From assembly GCA_910587355.1 (NCBI GenBank), contig CAJUKF010000008.1, positions 48,065 to 71,827 of the forward strand: DNA of 23,763 nt, in the 5' to 3' direction. This DNA comes from an uncultured Muribaculaceae bacterium (GTDB lineage: Bacteria > Bacteroidota > Bacteroidia > Bacteroidales > Muribaculaceae). The notes beneath the pieces are model-generated. The model saw nothing but the letters and a program-made list of their open reading frames with translations. It was not told the DNA's origin and made no database searches. Below are positions 15,335 through 23,505 of this stretch, piece after piece (within the stretch, counting starts at the first letter, position 1; the number at the start of each line of letters is the position of its first letter). The translations under genes and the position numbers were made by a program.

Positions 15335-17329
15335 ATGTTCCAGCAAGATTTCCGAAATCTGACAAAAGAAGAAATTGCCGTTCTTACGGCACGCGGCTGC
15401 ACGGCTACCGACTGGTCGGCTGTGGAAGTCGCATCCGAAGGCTTCTCATGCGAAACCATTACCAATGTAGAATTTTCAGGCAATGTGCGCATCGGGCGCC
15501 TCGACGGTGTATTCAACCGCCCCGGCGGTCTGGCACGCCGGTCGTGTCTCTGCAACGTGACACTGCACAATGTGTCGGTTGGCAACGGCGTCTTTATCCG
15601 CAATGTTGCCAATTACATTTCGAATTACGACATCGCCGACGGTGTGTACATCGACAATATCGACTGCCTGACGGGTACGCTCTGCTCGACTTTCGGCATA
15701 GGCACCGAGGTGTCGGTGCTCAATGAGACCGGAGGCCGCGAGGTGCCGATTTATGAACGGCTGTCGGCTCAGACGGCTTATCTGATTGCCATGTACCGCC
15801 ACAACCGCGAACTGGTGCAGACTCTCGTGACGTTAATCAAGACCCATGCCGCGTCGTTCTTCGGTACACGCGCGCAGGTGGGCGAGCATGCCGAAATCAC
15901 CAACTGCGGCACAATCACCGATGTAAATATCGGGGCGTATGCGCATATCAAGGGAGCTACACGGCTTAAAGATGGCACAATCACGGGCTCGAAAGAAGCG
16001 CCGGTGACAGTGGGCCGCGACGTGATAGCCGAAGGTTTTGTGTTCGCGGCAGGTGCCCATGTGGCTGACGGTGCTGTTGTCCACCACTGTTTTGTGGGTC
16101 AGGCATCGGCACTGTCGCATCTGTTCTCGGCCCACGATTCGCTCTTTTTCGCCAACTGCAACTGCGAGAACGGCGAGGCGGCGGCTATTTTCGGCGGTCC
16201 GTATACCGTGACGATGCATAAGTCGAGCCTGCTCATCGCCGGTATTTTCTCGTTTCTCAACGCGGGGTCCGGTTCAAATCAGAGCAACCACATGTATAAG
16301 CTCGGCCCGATTCACCAGGGCGTGGTCGAGCGCGGCTCGAAGACCACAAGCGACTCCTATATACTCTGGCCGGCACGAATAGGCGCGTTCTCGCTCGTGA
16401 TGGGACGCCATGTGAATCATCCCGACACATCGCGTCTGCCGTTCTCATATCTTATCGAGAGTATACACGGCTCCTTCCTCGTGCCGGGAGTGAATCTGCG
16501 GAGCGTGGGAACTATCCGCGACGCCCAGAAGTGGCCGCGACGCGACAGGCGCAAGGGTCAGGATTTGCTCGACTGCATCAACTTCAATCTGCTCAGTCCG
16601 TACACCGTGGGCAAGATGCTCGGCGCCGTGACACTGCTCAGCGACCTGGAGCGCACAGCGGGCGTGACGGCCGAACGATTCGCTTTCCAGGCCATGACGA
16701 TAGATGCGAAGGCTCTTAGAAACGGCCGCAAGTACTACGGCATGGCGATTGACAAGTTTATGGGCAACTCGGTGATTCACCGTCTCGGTAAGACGCCCGT
16801 CGCATCGGAGGCTGACATACGGCGCAGGCTTGCGCCCACACACGCTGCCGGAGCAGGGGAGTGGGTGGATATCTGCGGTATGTTCGCCCCGAAAACTGAA
16901 GTCGACCGCCTCGTGTCCGATATTGTGAACGGCGTCGTGAAGGACCTCGACACCATAAATGAGCGGTGGCATCAGCTTCACGCCGATTATTACGACATGG
17001 AGTGGACGTGGGTATGCGGTCAGATGCTCTCGTGGTTCGGTAAGACTGTCGACGAACTTACGGCCGATGATATCCGCACGATTGTGCAACGCTGGATTAA
17101 GAGTGTGACGGAGCTTGACGCGATGCTCCTGGAGGATGCCCGCAAGGAGTATTCGCTCAAATCGCGTACGGGCTTCGGAATTGACTGTCCCGGTGACAAT
17201 GCCGACGACGATTTCGTGAGCGTACGCGGAGAGTTCGGGCAGGACCCGTTCGTGAAAATGGTCGAAGACCATATCGCCACCAAGTCAGCTCTGGCCGAGG
17301 CGACTCTGGAGCTGCTCGGGAACTGCTGA
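15335..17329 (+). CDS. DUF4954 family left-handed beta-helix protein
   Basis: A 664-residue soluble protein without signal peptide or membrane segments. I recognise the conserved Bacteroidetes DUF4954 pattern from blocks such as LNETGGREVPIYERLSAQ, NAGSGSNQSNHMYKLGPIHQ and YILWPARIGAFSLVMGRHVNH. About residues 40-130 and 185-260 show hexapeptide-like repeats (NVSVGNGVFIRNV, VNIGAYAHIKGATRL, VTVGRDVIAEGFVFAAGAHV). These indicate a left-handed beta-helix as in sugar acyltransferases and nucleotidyltransferases. The C-terminal third (about 420-664) is helical and charged. No function is established to my knowledge; the fold suggests an enzyme acting on a sugar or nucleotide-sugar substrate, which is inference. 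It stands alone, convergent with the lipoprotein operon across a shared terminator. Confidence 0.85.
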   Translation: MFQQDFRNLTKEEIAVLTARGCTATDWSAVEVASEGFSCETITNVEFSGNVRIGRLDGVFNRPGGLARRSCLCNVTLHNVSVGNGVFIRNVANYISNYDIADGVYIDNIDCLTGTLCSTFGIGTEVSVLNETGGREVPIYERLSAQTAYLIAMYRHNRELVQTLVTLIKTHAASFFGTRAQVGEHAEITNCGTITDVNIGAYAHIKGATRLKDGTITGSKEAPVTVGRDVIAEGFVFAAGAHVADGAVVHHCFVGQASALSHLFSAHDSLFFANCNCENGEAAAIFGGPYTVTMHKSSLLIAGIFSFLNAGSGSNQSNHMYKLGPIHQGVVERGSKTTSDSYILWPARIGAFSLVMGRHVNHPDTSRLPFSYLIESIHGSFLVPGVNLRSVGTIRDAQKWPRRDRRKGQDLLDCINFNLLSPYTVGKMLGAVTLLSDLERTAGVTAERFAFQAMTIDAKALRNGRKYYGMAIDKFMGNSVIHRLGKTPVASEADIRRRLAPTHAAGAGEWVDICGMFAPKTEVDRLVSDIVNGVVKDLDTINERWHQLHADYYDMEWTWVCGQMLSWFGKTVDELTADDIRTIVQRWIKSVTELDAMLLEDARKEYSLKSRTGFGIDCPGDNADDDFVSVRGEFGQDPFVKMVEDHIATKSALAEATLELLGNC

Positions 17330-17353
17330 AAACGACAATCATATAATGAATAA

Positions 17354-17385
17354 CAAGGCCGCGGACATCAAATGCCGCGGCCTTG
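17354..17385. terminator. Bidirectional hairpin terminator
   Basis: CAAGGCCGCGG at 17354-17364 pairs perfectly with CCGCGGCCTTG at 17375-17385 (11 bp). It lies between the stops of the convergent DUF4954 gene and the lipoprotein operon and can serve both. Confidence 0.75.
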
Positions 17386-17417
17386 CTGTTGGTATTGGTT
17401 GTGTGGTGTCTGATTTG

Positions 17418-19535
17418 TCAGTATGTGAGCTCGATGTCGTCGAGATACATGACGGAACCTGCTGCGCCCTCGAAGTAGTCGCCATAGCGGCTTGCAGAAG
17501 CTACTATAAGTATATTCGAAGGTGTGACGCCCTGACGCTTGTAGTCGAGAGGAATCTCAATCTGTATTAGGCCGTCGCCTGTTGTGGCTTCGGTGAATAC
17601 CCGTTCGCCATAGGCGATTACATTCGAACCATTGGAGTCGAAGAGTTTCGGGACACTTGTATCGATAGTCACAGGCCAGCTCTGACCATTGTAGGACTCT
17701 GTAGTTTCATCGAGAAGCGCAATGTAGATGATACCCTGGTCCATTTCGCCTTTGTCAATTTTAATGCCCTTGGTATTGTCTACTGCTTTCGGAGTGTATT
17801 TTACCCATACCTTCATGCTTTTCGGCGAGAGTGTGAAGGGTCGTCCGAAGCCGAGGACACCGTTGGTACCTTTGGTATCGAGGTATTTGCCTGCGAAAAG
17901 GTTGCCGGCGGCAAATTTTACAATTACTTTCTTTGACTCAAGACGTGCCGAGTAAGTGCCGGAGTGTACATAGTCGGTAGACGGGGTCGTAAGGTTCCAT
18001 GACGAGCCTATTGTTGTGGCTCCGTGGTTGCCGGAATCCCAGAAAATTGAATTGTAATCGTTTGCCAGAATCTGAGAGGAGCCTTCCATACCCCATACCT
18101 CGAACGAAGCATTCGGAAGCTGTGCACTGAGTGTTGAGAACTCTTTTACTATCAGTGAGGTAAACTCGGGTGTCGTGGCAGCGTATTCATAAATAGTGCC
18201 GTCGCGAAGGTCGGAGAGTACTACTGTGTACTGGCTGCCTTTCTCGAAAGAGCCGGTGGCATCGACATGAATCCACTCGGAAGCTCCTTTCATGCGGTAA
18301 TTGAAGCCGGCTGCCATGACACCGTCCTTGCTGACTGTGCCGCAGAGTGTGGCGGAGAAGTAAGATACGGCCGAAGCATCGGCTGTAACTACGGGAGCAT
18401 CGCTTATGAGTATGTGGACGGTGGCGGTATTTTTCTTGCCGTTTTTGTCTGTGGCCTCGAGTAGGATGCTGTAGTCGCCGTTGTCGAGGATGTTAGTGAA
18501 TGTTTCCTCGAAGTTGAGCTGAATCACAGTGGCGTCGGCCTCTTCGTCATAAGAATACGTATGGTTGATTCCGGCGGCATTTATCCCGGCCAGACCGTCG
18601 GCACTCATGGCGAGAATGTCGAAGTCGTTATATCCGCCGAGGGTGCTTATGCCTGTGAAAAGGTCGCTGGTGAGTTTGAGACCGGTGATTTTCGTCGGGC
18701 TCGTCACATATACGGTGCGTCGGCCTACGAGTCCCTTTTCGGCTGTGATGGCGTTGTCAATGTCGAAATCATAGCCGGAGAATCGGGGAGCAGGGATTAT
18801 CACCACCTGCTCGTTTACTGTGATTTCGTGCTCGTCGACGGTGATTGTGAAGTATGCGCCGCCGATTGACTGCTCTTTGGGCGTATAGGTGACATGCAGG
18901 GCATACTCGGTGGCCGGAGCGGCATTTTCAATCACGCCGCTGAAACTGAAATCCTTTCCGCCGATAGCGGTGCCCTTGAGCTCGTAAGTGAGGTTTTTGT
19001 CTTTCGACGACATCATGAAGTAGCCGCGGCGTGTGTCGCGTCCGTCGAATATGAGCGAGCCTCCGCTGTGGCCAACCGTGAGGGTATAGTCGGTGAGCAC
19101 TTCCTCAATGCCTTCCTGATAGTCGACTGTGACTGCGGTGTTGGCGATTTTGCATGTGAGCTCGACCTGAGCGGTCTGTCCTTTGGCGATGTCGAACTCC
19201 GACATTCCCTTGAACCACCGTTTGTCCCACGAAGCGGGCACGGAATCGCCGGTCCAGCCTTCGGCCACATAATGGCCGGTGAGCAGCGGAATGCGCGATG
19301 GGAGTTCCTCGCCGGCATTGTAACGGCGCACGAGGCCTTGGGAATTTGAAATCCACACCATGCAGTTCTGGGCGAGTTCGGCATCGGTTGCGCGGCTTAC
19401 GACTGTCATGTCGGTGTTCACGCTTGTCTTCAGAGCCAACGAACCTTCGCCGGCCATGTCGAATTTTTCTTCGGCACAGGCTCCGGCAAGCAGCATGATT
19501 GCTGTGCCGGCTATGTAAAGATTGATTTTTTTCAT
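17418..19535 (-). CDS. DUF4493 surface lipoprotein with FN3-like and PCMD domains
   Basis: A 705-residue lipoprotein, third gene of the operon, 12 bases after the second. The signal peptide ends in LLAGAC with the lipidated Cys20, followed by AEEK; such acidic residues resemble the Bacteroidetes lipoprotein export signal, suggesting a place on the outer face of the outer membrane. The DUF4493 region (about 30-248) includes SRAT, LLTGHYVAEGW and DTRRGYF (167-173). A second beta domain spans 250-378 and an FN3-like domain 381-468. The C-terminal 472-705 resembles PCMD (putative carbohydrate metabolism domain): LPNASFEVW, SGTYSARLES, AAGNLFAGKY, LGFGRPF, and a final YLDDIEL. It may bind glycan or another surface ligand, but no catalytic motif is evident and the function is unknown. 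Confidence 0.85.
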   Translation of the reverse strand: MKKINLYIAGTAIMLLAGACAEEKFDMAGEGSLALKTSVNTDMTVVSRATDAELAQNCMVWISNSQGLVRRYNAGEELPSRIPLLTGHYVAEGWTGDSVPASWDKRWFKGMSEFDIAKGQTAQVELTCKIANTAVTVDYQEGIEEVLTDYTLTVGHSGGSLIFDGRDTRRGYFMMSSKDKNLTYELKGTAIGGKDFSFSGVIENAAPATEYALHVTYTPKEQSIGGAYFTITVDEHEITVNEQVVIIPAPRFSGYDFDIDNAITAEKGLVGRRTVYVTSPTKITGLKLTSDLFTGISTLGGYNDFDILAMSADGLAGINAAGINHTYSYDEEADATVIQLNFEETFTNILDNGDYSILLEATDKNGKKNTATVHILISDAPVVTADASAVSYFSATLCGTVSKDGVMAAGFNYRMKGASEWIHVDATGSFEKGSQYTVVLSDLRDGTIYEYAATTPEFTSLIVKEFSTLSAQLPNASFEVWGMEGSSQILANDYNSIFWDSGNHGATTIGSSWNLTTPSTDYVHSGTYSARLESKKVIVKFAAGNLFAGKYLDTKGTNGVLGFGRPFTLSPKSMKVWVKYTPKAVDNTKGIKIDKGEMDQGIIYIALLDETTESYNGQSWPVTIDTSVPKLFDSNGSNVIAYGERVFTEATTGDGLIQIEIPLDYKRQGVTPSNILIVASASRYGDYFEGAAGSVMYLDDIELTY

Positions 19536-19547
19536 TTCGGCGCGGTA

Positions 19548-20861
19548 TTATTGGGCAGTGAACTTAAGTGTTTTCGTCTCGGTAATATTGTTGTTGTCGG
19601 TCACTGACAGTGTGAAGTTGTGGTGGCCGGGGAATGCGGTGAGCATTGACATGAACGCTGTGATATCGAAGTCGACGGTTGTCTGGCCGATAACCTGGGC
19701 ACCATAGGGCAGTCCGAGGTCTCTTATATATCCTTCCGCTTCTCCGGGATATGCAAGGTCGAAAGGCTGGTCGAGAGTGAGGTCGGCAAGAGCATCACGG
19801 AAACCGTCGGAATCCGTTACGATTGTAACCACGAGGTTCTTGATGCCGTTTACAGCGCTGATTTTCACTTTGGCATTGCCGAAGTCTTCGCCGGCCGTAA
19901 CCGTATTCATGTCATCAAGGCTGAGGTTGGGCGAGTCGAAGGGTACTAAGGTAATGGCCTTGTCGGGATTGTCGGGATTATCAGGATTGTCGGGATTATC
20001 AGGATTGTCGGGGTTGTCGGGGTCGGAGGGTTCCTGACCGGGACGGCCCGAGGGGTCAAGGATATCTTCGGATGTGCTGATGCTTGCCGATATATTCTCG
20101 TTCATGATGCTTGTGTCGAGCGATATTCCGCCGGGATTAACCTGGCCGGCCTGCCCCGGGGGGACCGGGTTACCTTTGGCCTGGTAGGTGATGATGCGGT
20201 GCTGACCCGGCACTACATCGGTGAAGGGAGTGTCTTCGGTGTAATATACTCCGTCGATAGTGCCTTCGAAGCGGGCTATCATGGAGGGGGAGTTCTCAAG
20301 TACTTCGAAGTACCCCGAACGAGTCTCGTCGGGAGTGAAGACGAGGCTGCCGTTGTCGTTGGCAATAACGGTCACCTTCACGTCGTCGCCGAGTACGCGC
20401 TTGAGGTTTTCGTCGAATTTCACAGTCACTTTGAGCGATGAGAACGCGGCAGTGATTACGCCAATGGTGGTTATTTTCGATTTTTCCACCTTGAAGTCGC
20501 GACTGCCGAGATAATATGGCTTCGACCACTCGGCTTTCTGTACTTTGTGCGACTCTACTGTTGCTGTATAATCGCCTGCGGGGAGAGTGAGGACTTCGGG
20601 CATGTCGCCGTAGGTGTATGTGCGGTCGGCCTCGGCACCCGATTTGTCGGAGATTGTCACGATGTAGCCCGAGAGGTCTACTGTGGCACGGCTTATTACC
20701 GAGCCGGTCACTTTCTCGGCATCGCTCATGTCAACGCTGAGCGAGCGGAGATTGACTGTGCCTTCTTCGGCAGTGTTGGGCTCCCACTTGTCGTCGCACG
20801 AGCTGGCGGCGCACATAAGTACGCCGGCGGCTGTCAGTGTGATGATTTTATTGAGTTTCAT
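19548..20861 (-). CDS. DUF4493 surface lipoprotein, short form with PDN-repeat linker
   Basis: A 437-residue lipoprotein, middle gene of the operon, 11 bases after the first. The lipobox CAASSC (lipid on Cys22) is followed by DDKWE, a good match to an acidic export signal. The DUF4493 region (about 35-270) aligns with both neighbours: VISRAT, LPAGDYTATVES, KPYYLGS and DETRSGYF (178-185). Then come six PDN triplets and PDK (281-301), a stiff acidic linker. A beta domain (302-437) with VNGIKNLVVTI and NFTLSVTDNN matches the second domain of the other two proteins. It lacks their FN3-like and PCMD-like parts. This could be a structural or anchoring partner of the larger proteins, which is inference. 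Confidence 0.83.
   Translation of the reverse strand: MKLNKIITLTAAGVLMCAASSCDDKWEPNTAEEGTVNLRSLSVDMSDAEKVTGSVISRATVDLSGYIVTISDKSGAEADRTYTYGDMPEVLTLPAGDYTATVESHKVQKAEWSKPYYLGSRDFKVEKSKITTIGVITAAFSSLKVTVKFDENLKRVLGDDVKVTVIANDNGSLVFTPDETRSGYFEVLENSPSMIARFEGTIDGVYYTEDTPFTDVVPGQHRIITYQAKGNPVPPGQAGQVNPGGISLDTSIMNENISASISTSEDILDPSGRPGQEPSDPDNPDNPDNPDNPDNPDNPDKAITLVPFDSPNLSLDDMNTVTAGEDFGNAKVKISAVNGIKNLVVTIVTDSDGFRDALADLTLDQPFDLAYPGEAEGYIRDLGLPYGAQVIGQTTVDFDITAFMSMLTAFPGHHNFTLSVTDNNNITETKTLKFTAQ
19959..20021 (-). repeat. 9-bp coding repeat (Pro-Asp-Asn linker)
   Basis: Seven 9-base units encode six PDN triplets and one PDK. The units differ at wobble positions (CCC/CCT, GAC/GAT, AAC/AAT), so the amino-acid pattern is better kept than the DNA. 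Unit gain or loss would change linker length in steps of three residues without shifting the frame. Confidence 0.9.
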
Positions 20862-20872
20862 TGTTGTCTGGT

Positions 20873-23389
20873 TTAGTATTCGTAGGAGAGTGAGATGTCG
20901 TCGATATAGAGTTCGGAGCCGGTGTACTCACCGCCGGAAACATTTCTTGCGCCCGGGCAGCGCCAGTTGCTTGTACTCTCTGAGGTGTAGATATCCGCAT
21001 TGGCGCTCGATACGAAGCGCACGCTGATTGCGGCGGCTTTTGCAGCGCCTTCCGAATAGGTGAGCGGAAGCGTCATCAGGGTGTATGAGGCTTGTTCGGT
21101 GATATTGCGGCTGGCAGAGGCAATGACGTTGCCGGCTGCATCAAGTACTTTTACCTCGACGGTGCCATAGTCTCCGTTTCCGCTTGTCACTACGTCGTAA
21201 TGATAATAGAATGAAATAGCCGACGGGCGCGACGAGAAAGTATAACCGTCAAGGAAGAGTTCGCCCGGAGTCTTATTTTGAGATGTGCCGAAGCCACTTC
21301 CGCTCGCTTTAGCAGTGTTTCCGCTGCCCCACGAGACGGTGCGGATAAGGGCTGCGTTTGAACCTCCATTCTGTTTGTCGCTATGAAGGTTGGCATTTCC
21401 TTGAGTGTTGCCGTCTCCCGAAGAGTTCGTTCCGAAAGTACCTCCGCCGTCCTGTCCTTTGGTCGTGCGTGAGTTGGCCGGGATGGTGGCGGAGGTGGCT
21501 TTGTATGCCGTGCCTCCGGTGCGTAGACCGTTGCCACTGCCAGAGCCGCTTGTCGAACATGTGGTTGCGTTCACTGTGCCCCAGTCAGCCGGCGTCCAGA
21601 GATACTGGTAATCTCCTTTTTGTTCCGAAGACCATTCTTCGAATCCGTGGTTAGGGAGCGCTGTTTCTTCTTCGGTGATGAAATTTACGATAGGTGTCTC
21701 TTTATTGCCCGCTTTTGCTTTCAGTTCATATTCAGTGCCGGAAGAGAGGCCTGTGATACGGTGAGAGCCGGTGACTGTGGCGACTTCGCTGAAGTCGGCG
21801 GTGCCTTTTGCTCTGATAAGAAGAGTGGAGGCAGTTGTTACCGATGCTGTCGCGCTTTTGGCGAACACATTGTTGAGGTCGACCGTCAGTATGAGGGGCT
21901 GTAGTGTGATAGTCTCAGTAATTACGTCGCCTGCAATTGCGCGGATGGTGAGTGCCGTGCTCATTTCGGCCGGGGCTACGAATGTGACATCGTAGAGGGT
22001 CTGTGGAGTGGCCTCTGCGCGGGCTGCCTTTGTGGCCGATGCTTCGACTACATCTTTCACCGTTATGTCGCGCCATATGCCCGAGCCGTTGTGGTCGAAC
22101 TGAAGTCTAAGCGCTTTTTTGAGCGTGCTGAGGTTTCCGCTGAATGCCACCTGCATTTCCGAATCCTGTCCGGGTTCGTATAATTCGTCTTTGAGCGCGG
22201 TGTTGATTTGCACGGCTTCGGCATTTAGCTCGAGGGTGAGGGGTTCGGAAACGCGGCTGAGACGGTCGGTGACAGTGATGGTGAATGTAGAATTGTTGTC
22301 TCCGGCAATCGCCTTGATTTTATTTGCTACGCCGATAAATTCGAGTACACCCATTTCGGCGGGATTCTTCCATATGCCGAGTGTCTGCAGGCCCAGACCG
22401 GTGAGCCGGGACTGCATTTCGGTCGTAGCACCGATGAGTTCGACGGTTTCGGGCCAGCCCTGCGAGAGAAGGTACTCCGATTTGGTGGTGAGGTTGATTT
22501 CCTTAAGCCCTCCGAGAGCGATGATGTTCATCGACAGATTTTCGAGGTCGGAATCGATGCCGGAGAGTACGGTGACGGGTACGCCTGCCTCAAAGCCTGC
22601 AGCTTCGATGGTAGGAGGCGGCATGTTCATGATTTCGTCGCTGATGTCTACTGTGACATCTTCGTGGGCGAGATTCTCGTCGAATGAGACAGTGAGGGTG
22701 GCGTCGCCGGCGTTGCCTTCGTTGACATCTACTGTGACATGATATGAATAGCGGGCTTTGGTCGATACTTTGGCGAGTTCAAACGAGCCGCTGAGACCGT
22801 TGGGCTTGACTACGTTTACTGTGATGCTTGCCTGACCTGGAACAAGGTACAGGGGGCGCGTCTCGTCGGCAGTGTATTCGATTGCGGAGCCGGCGCCTTT
22901 GACTGATGCGCTCCAGCTGCTCATATAGTTCTTGAAGGTTTCGGTGTAGTCAATCGAAATCATGCATTTCGACATGGCTGCGGTAAGAGCTACTTCGGTT
23001 GTGCGCTGGTCGGCGACAGTTACTGTCTGGCTGCCTGCATAGGAAGGTTTCTCGAATCCTTCTTCGTTTTCGTTGCCATAGAAGGCTTCAATAAGGTAGT
23101 CTCCGACAGCGAATTGTTGAGTGACATCGAAGTCGGCGAGTTTTTCCCAGGTGTTGCTCCACGAACCGTCTGATTTAGTAAGCCTAATCGAGAGGTCTGC
23201 GGCGGCCACTGCATCTCCGTCGGCACGAGAGTCGGATGACTTCTGAGATGTAATGGCCTGGGTGTCAACATCTACCAGTGGGGCTATACTGCCGCGGCCC
23301 TCGCTTTTCATACCCCAGTCGTCGGAGCACGAGGCGAGCAATATTGCAGCGCCTGCGGCGGTTATCCCCAAAAGGATAGTCTTTTTCAT
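20873..23389 (-). CDS. Large DUF4493 surface lipoprotein with FN3-like and PCMD-like domains
   Basis: An 838-residue lipoprotein and first gene of the operon. The signal peptide MKKTILLGITAAGAAILLASC puts the lipid on Cys21, and SDDW follows, close to the SDD-type export signal known from Bacteroidetes surface lipoproteins. The DUF4493 region (about 30-255) has SRAD, FAVGDYLIEAF, KPSYAGS and DETRPLYL (175-182). The shared beta domain is at 258-392, an extra beta region at 393-500, an FN3-like domain at about 505-575, and a PCMD-like domain at 578-838. The last starts LPNHGFEEWS, contains RTVSWGSGN and TPGELFLDGY, and ends YIDDISLSYEY. Its first part (about 605-675) is unusually rich in Gly, Ser, Thr and Asn. 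The frame opens at 23476, but a consensus promoter lies at that point and the signal peptide begins at 23389. Confidence 0.85.
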   Translation of the reverse strand: MKKTILLGITAAGAAILLASCSDDWGMKSEGRGSIAPLVDVDTQAITSQKSSDSRADGDAVAAADLSIRLTKSDGSWSNTWEKLADFDVTQQFAVGDYLIEAFYGNENEEGFEKPSYAGSQTVTVADQRTTEVALTAAMSKCMISIDYTETFKNYMSSWSASVKGAGSAIEYTADETRPLYLVPGQASITVNVVKPNGLSGSFELAKVSTKARYSYHVTVDVNEGNAGDATLTVSFDENLAHEDVTVDISDEIMNMPPPTIEAAGFEAGVPVTVLSGIDSDLENLSMNIIALGGLKEINLTTKSEYLLSQGWPETVELIGATTEMQSRLTGLGLQTLGIWKNPAEMGVLEFIGVANKIKAIAGDNNSTFTITVTDRLSRVSEPLTLELNAEAVQINTALKDELYEPGQDSEMQVAFSGNLSTLKKALRLQFDHNGSGIWRDITVKDVVEASATKAARAEATPQTLYDVTFVAPAEMSTALTIRAIAGDVITETITLQPLILTVDLNNVFAKSATASVTTASTLLIRAKGTADFSEVATVTGSHRITGLSSGTEYELKAKAGNKETPIVNFITEEETALPNHGFEEWSSEQKGDYQYLWTPADWGTVNATTCSTSGSGSGNGLRTGGTAYKATSATIPANSRTTKGQDGGGTFGTNSSGDGNTQGNANLHSDKQNGGSNAALIRTVSWGSGNTAKASGSGFGTSQNKTPGELFLDGYTFSSRPSAISFYYHYDVVTSGNGDYGTVEVKVLDAAGNVIASASRNITEQASYTLMTLPLTYSEGAAKAAAISVRFVSSANADIYTSESTSNWRCPGARNVSGGEYTGSELYIDDISLSYEY

Positions 23390-23427
23390 TACTTTTAATA
23401 TGAGTTGATAATAATTGATTTCTATGT

Positions 23428-23444
23428 GTTTTGGAGTGCAAAAC
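23428..23444 (-). other. Small hairpin in the lipoprotein operon leader
   Basis: GTTTTG and CAAAAC pair around a 5-base loop within the predicted ~78-base untranslated leader. The stem is short and AT-rich and may be chance. Confidence 0.3.
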
Positions 23445-23473
23445 CTACAAGTCTGTCGTAAATATATACGCGG

Positions 23474-23505
23474 CAAAAATAGTGAAAATATTCAAATTCA
23501 ACAAA
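23474..23505 (-). promoter_or_regulatory. Promoter of the DUF4493 lipoprotein operon
   Basis: On the minus strand TTTG (23505-23502) and TATTTTTG (23481-23474) are separated by exactly 20 bases, the consensus Bacteroidetes arrangement. The transcript would start near 23467, giving a leader of about 78 bases before the first lipoprotein. An AT-rich inverted repeat (ACAAAATT/AATTTTGT, 23501-23531) overlaps the -33 element. Confidence 0.75.

Noticed and set aside
16445..17272. 275-codon open frame opposite the DUF4954 gene
   Set aside because: It is antisense to a conserved coding region, has no promoter, and shows no family signature.
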